Of a stretch of 5,350 nt of DNA, positions 4,022 to 5,350 are shown piece after piece. The translations under genes and the position numbers were made by a program. Source of the stretch: Planctomycetales bacterium (GTDB lineage: Bacteria; Planctomycetota; Planctomycetia; Isosphaerales; Isosphaeraceae); assembly GCA_027435495.1 (NCBI GenBank), contig DAHZZC010000071.1, positions 1 through 5,350 on the forward strand. Direction: 5' to 3'. Position 1 is the stretch's first letter. Each line of letters starts with the position of its first letter. Below the pieces are notes generated by a model. The model was not told the origin of the DNA, made no database searches, and saw nothing but the letters and a program-made list of their open reading frames with translations.

Positions 4022-5350
4022 TCAGAACGAGACGACCCGGTAAGCCTCCTCGGGCGTCGTGACTCCTTCCAGGATCTTATCGACCGCGCTCTGCTTCAAG
4101 GTTCGCATTCCCAGGTCGACTGCGACCCGACGGAGGACATCCTTGGGGATCTGCTGGAAGATCAGGTCGCGGAGTTCCTCGCCGATCGCCATGATCTCGA
4201 AGATGCCGGTCCGGCCGAGGTAGCCGGTTTGGAAGCAGGCCGGGCAGCCGAGGCCGCGGTGCAGGTGAAGGCCCGGGTGCTCGGCCGGGTCGAGCCCGAG
4301 CGCGACGAGGTCCTTCTCTTTGGGAACGTACGTGACCCGGCAATACGGGCAGATCCGCCGGATCAGCCGCTGGGAGACGATCGCCAGCAAGCTGCTGGAG
4401 AGTTGATAGCCGGGGATGCCGAAATTGTAGAGGTTGCTGATGGTGCTGGGCGCGTCCGAGCCGTGCAGAGTGCTGAAGACCAGAACCCCGGTGAGCGCAG
4501 CGCGGATGCCAATGCGGGCCGTCTCGTCGTCGCGGATCTCGCCGATCATGATGACGTCGGGATCCTGGCGGAGCATGGCTCGCAGGCCCTCGCTGAAGCC
4601 CATCTCGCCCTGGGAAATCTGGGCCTGGTTGACGCCCGGGATGCGATGTTCGATCGGATCCTCGATCGTCATGATGTTCCGCGTCGGCGAGTTGATCCGT
4701 TCGAGGCTGTTGTAGAGCGTCGAGGTTTTGCCGGCACCGACGGGACCGGCGACCAGCACAGCGCCATAGGGCGAGGCGATCAGGCGATCGAGGGTCTCGG
4801 CCTGGTCGGCGGTCATGCCCAGTTCGGAGAACTCACGAGTGTCCGTGAGGACGTCGTGGATGCGGATGACGATCTTCTCGCCGGCGGCGGTGGGGAAGGT
4901 TGCGAGGCGGAGGTCGCGGGGCCGGTTCTGGTGGGCGATCGTGATCCGGCCGTCCTGGGCGTGCCTGCGCTCGACGATGTTGAGGTTCGACAGAATCTTC
5001 AGCCGGCTGATCACCGGCGTCGCCATGGCGGGATCGAGGAAGAGGATATCCTGGAGCTGGCCGTCGATCCGGTATCGGACGCGAAGTCCGTTGTCCTGGG
5101 GATCGAAATGGATATCGGTCGCCTCGCAGTCGCAGGCGCGGATAAGAACGTCCTGGACGAGCTCGGAGAGCGTGGCCGTGACCGACCGCTCGAGCAGTTC
5201 CTTGCGGACGTCGCGGTGGTGCTGGGTCCGGTCTGGCGAGAGTGGGCCCGGGGCCGCGGCGATCTCGGTTCCGGCAGGCTGACCGTTGTCGGCGGCCAGG
5301 GCGGAGAGGCGTTCGAAGGCGAGCTGGTTGAGAACCTCGGGCGAAATCAG
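4022..5350 (-). CDS. gspE: GspE/PilB-type secretion or pilus assembly ATPase, N-terminus outside the window
   Basis: The frame is open from the right edge (5350) to TGA 4022-4024, giving 442 visible residues of a family usually about 550-600 long. The ATG at 5026 is internal: the family's N2 domain continues upstream without a break ('ACDCEATDIHFDP', 'VRYRIDGQLQD'). Residues counted from the edge: tail of the N1/MshEN-like region (1-22, 'ISPEVLNQLAFERL'), a polar linker, the N2 domain (about 60-135), Walker A GPVGAGKT (202-209), Asp box IEDPIE (229-234), Walker B 'VIMIGEIRD' (266-274), His box ending STLH (293-296), and a tetracysteine zinc module CPYC (334-337) and CPAC (369-372). It is a cytoplasmic hexameric ATPase that powers pseudopilus or pilus assembly in type II secretion or type IV pili. 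The tetracysteine and overall form cannot separate GspE from PilB. The His box has TGVLV where most relatives have TGHLV. No gspF/pilC follows downstream; partners may lie beyond the right edge. Confidence 0.95.
   Translation of the reverse strand: MISPEVLNQLAFERLSALAADNGQPAGTEIAAAPGPLSPDRTQHHRDVRKELLERSVTATLSELVQDVLIRACDCEATDIHFDPQDNGLRVRYRIDGQLQDILFLDPAMATPVISRLKILSNLNIVERRHAQDGRITIAHQNRPRDLRLATFPTAAGEKIVIRIHDVLTDTREFSELGMTADQAETLDRLIASPYGAVLVAGPVGAGKTSTLYNSLERINSPTRNIMTIEDPIEHRIPGVNQAQISQGEMGFSEGLRAMLRQDPDVIMIGEIRDDETARIGIRAALTGVLVFSTLHGSDAPSTISNLYNFGIPGYQLSSSLLAIVSQRLIRRICPYCRVTYVPKEKDLVALGLDPAEHPGLHLHRGLGCPACFQTGYLGRTGIFEIMAIGEELRDLIFQQIPKDVLRRVAVDLGMRTLKQSAVDKILEGVTTPEEAYRVVSF

Noticed and set aside
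5024..5026. ATG as the start of the ATPase
   Set aside because: The frame stays open to the right edge and encodes conserved N2-domain sequence upstream of this Met, so it is internal.
4815..5282. A 155-codon plus-strand frame opposite the ATPase gene
   Set aside because: It is Ser/Arg-rich and antisense to the highly conserved N2 and Walker region of the GspE-type ATPase.

Overview
The window is GC-rich (roughly two thirds G+C by eye) and carries protein families with a planctomycete flavour. These are a FecR-type membrane protein whose doubled, zinc-less anti-sigma-like N-terminus recurs in that phylum, a GspE-type ATPase with a 'STLHGSDAP' His box, and a Gly/Ser/Pro-rich secreted protein. 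An Isosphaeraceae-like planctomycete is my best guess. This comes from recalled protein style, not from a search.

Layout, left to right. (1) Positions 1-137 (+) are the last 44 codons of a short-chain dehydrogenase/reductase, followed by a 221-base gap with a 12-bp palindrome and a weak hairpin plus T6 terminator. (2) Positions 359-2281 (+) are a 640-residue single-pass membrane protein: degenerate tandem anti-sigma-like domains in the cytoplasm, one TM helix, a Pro/Ala linker, a FecR-like beta domain and a helical C-terminal domain. (3) Positions 2284-2347 are a 29-bp hairpin that fills the 71 bases between two convergent stop codons. (4) Positions 2353-2850 (-) are a Fur-family metalloregulator with a GTG start. 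(5) Positions 2851-3038 are a non-coding leader with three tandem TCAGYSG heptads, a 5-bp dyad and a possible weak terminator. (6) Positions 3039-3926 (-) are a signal-peptide protein of unknown function, whose start is set by a perfect AAGGAGGT. (7) Positions 3927-4021 are a 95-base gap with a GC hairpin. (8) From 4022 to the right edge (-) runs a type II secretion / type IV pilus assembly ATPase, open at its N-terminus.

The three minus-strand genes (ATPase, secreted protein, Fur regulator) read in one direction, but gaps of 95 and 188 bases and hairpins between them argue against a tight operon. Nothing here is a mobile element, CRISPR array or RNA gene. I do not see a clear new multi-gene system. 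The most unusual things are the domain build of the FecR-like protein with no sigma factor beside it, the very long intergenic hairpin, and a striking excess of the palindrome CGATCG across the whole window (22 copies), which recalls the HIP1 palindrome of cyanobacteria.
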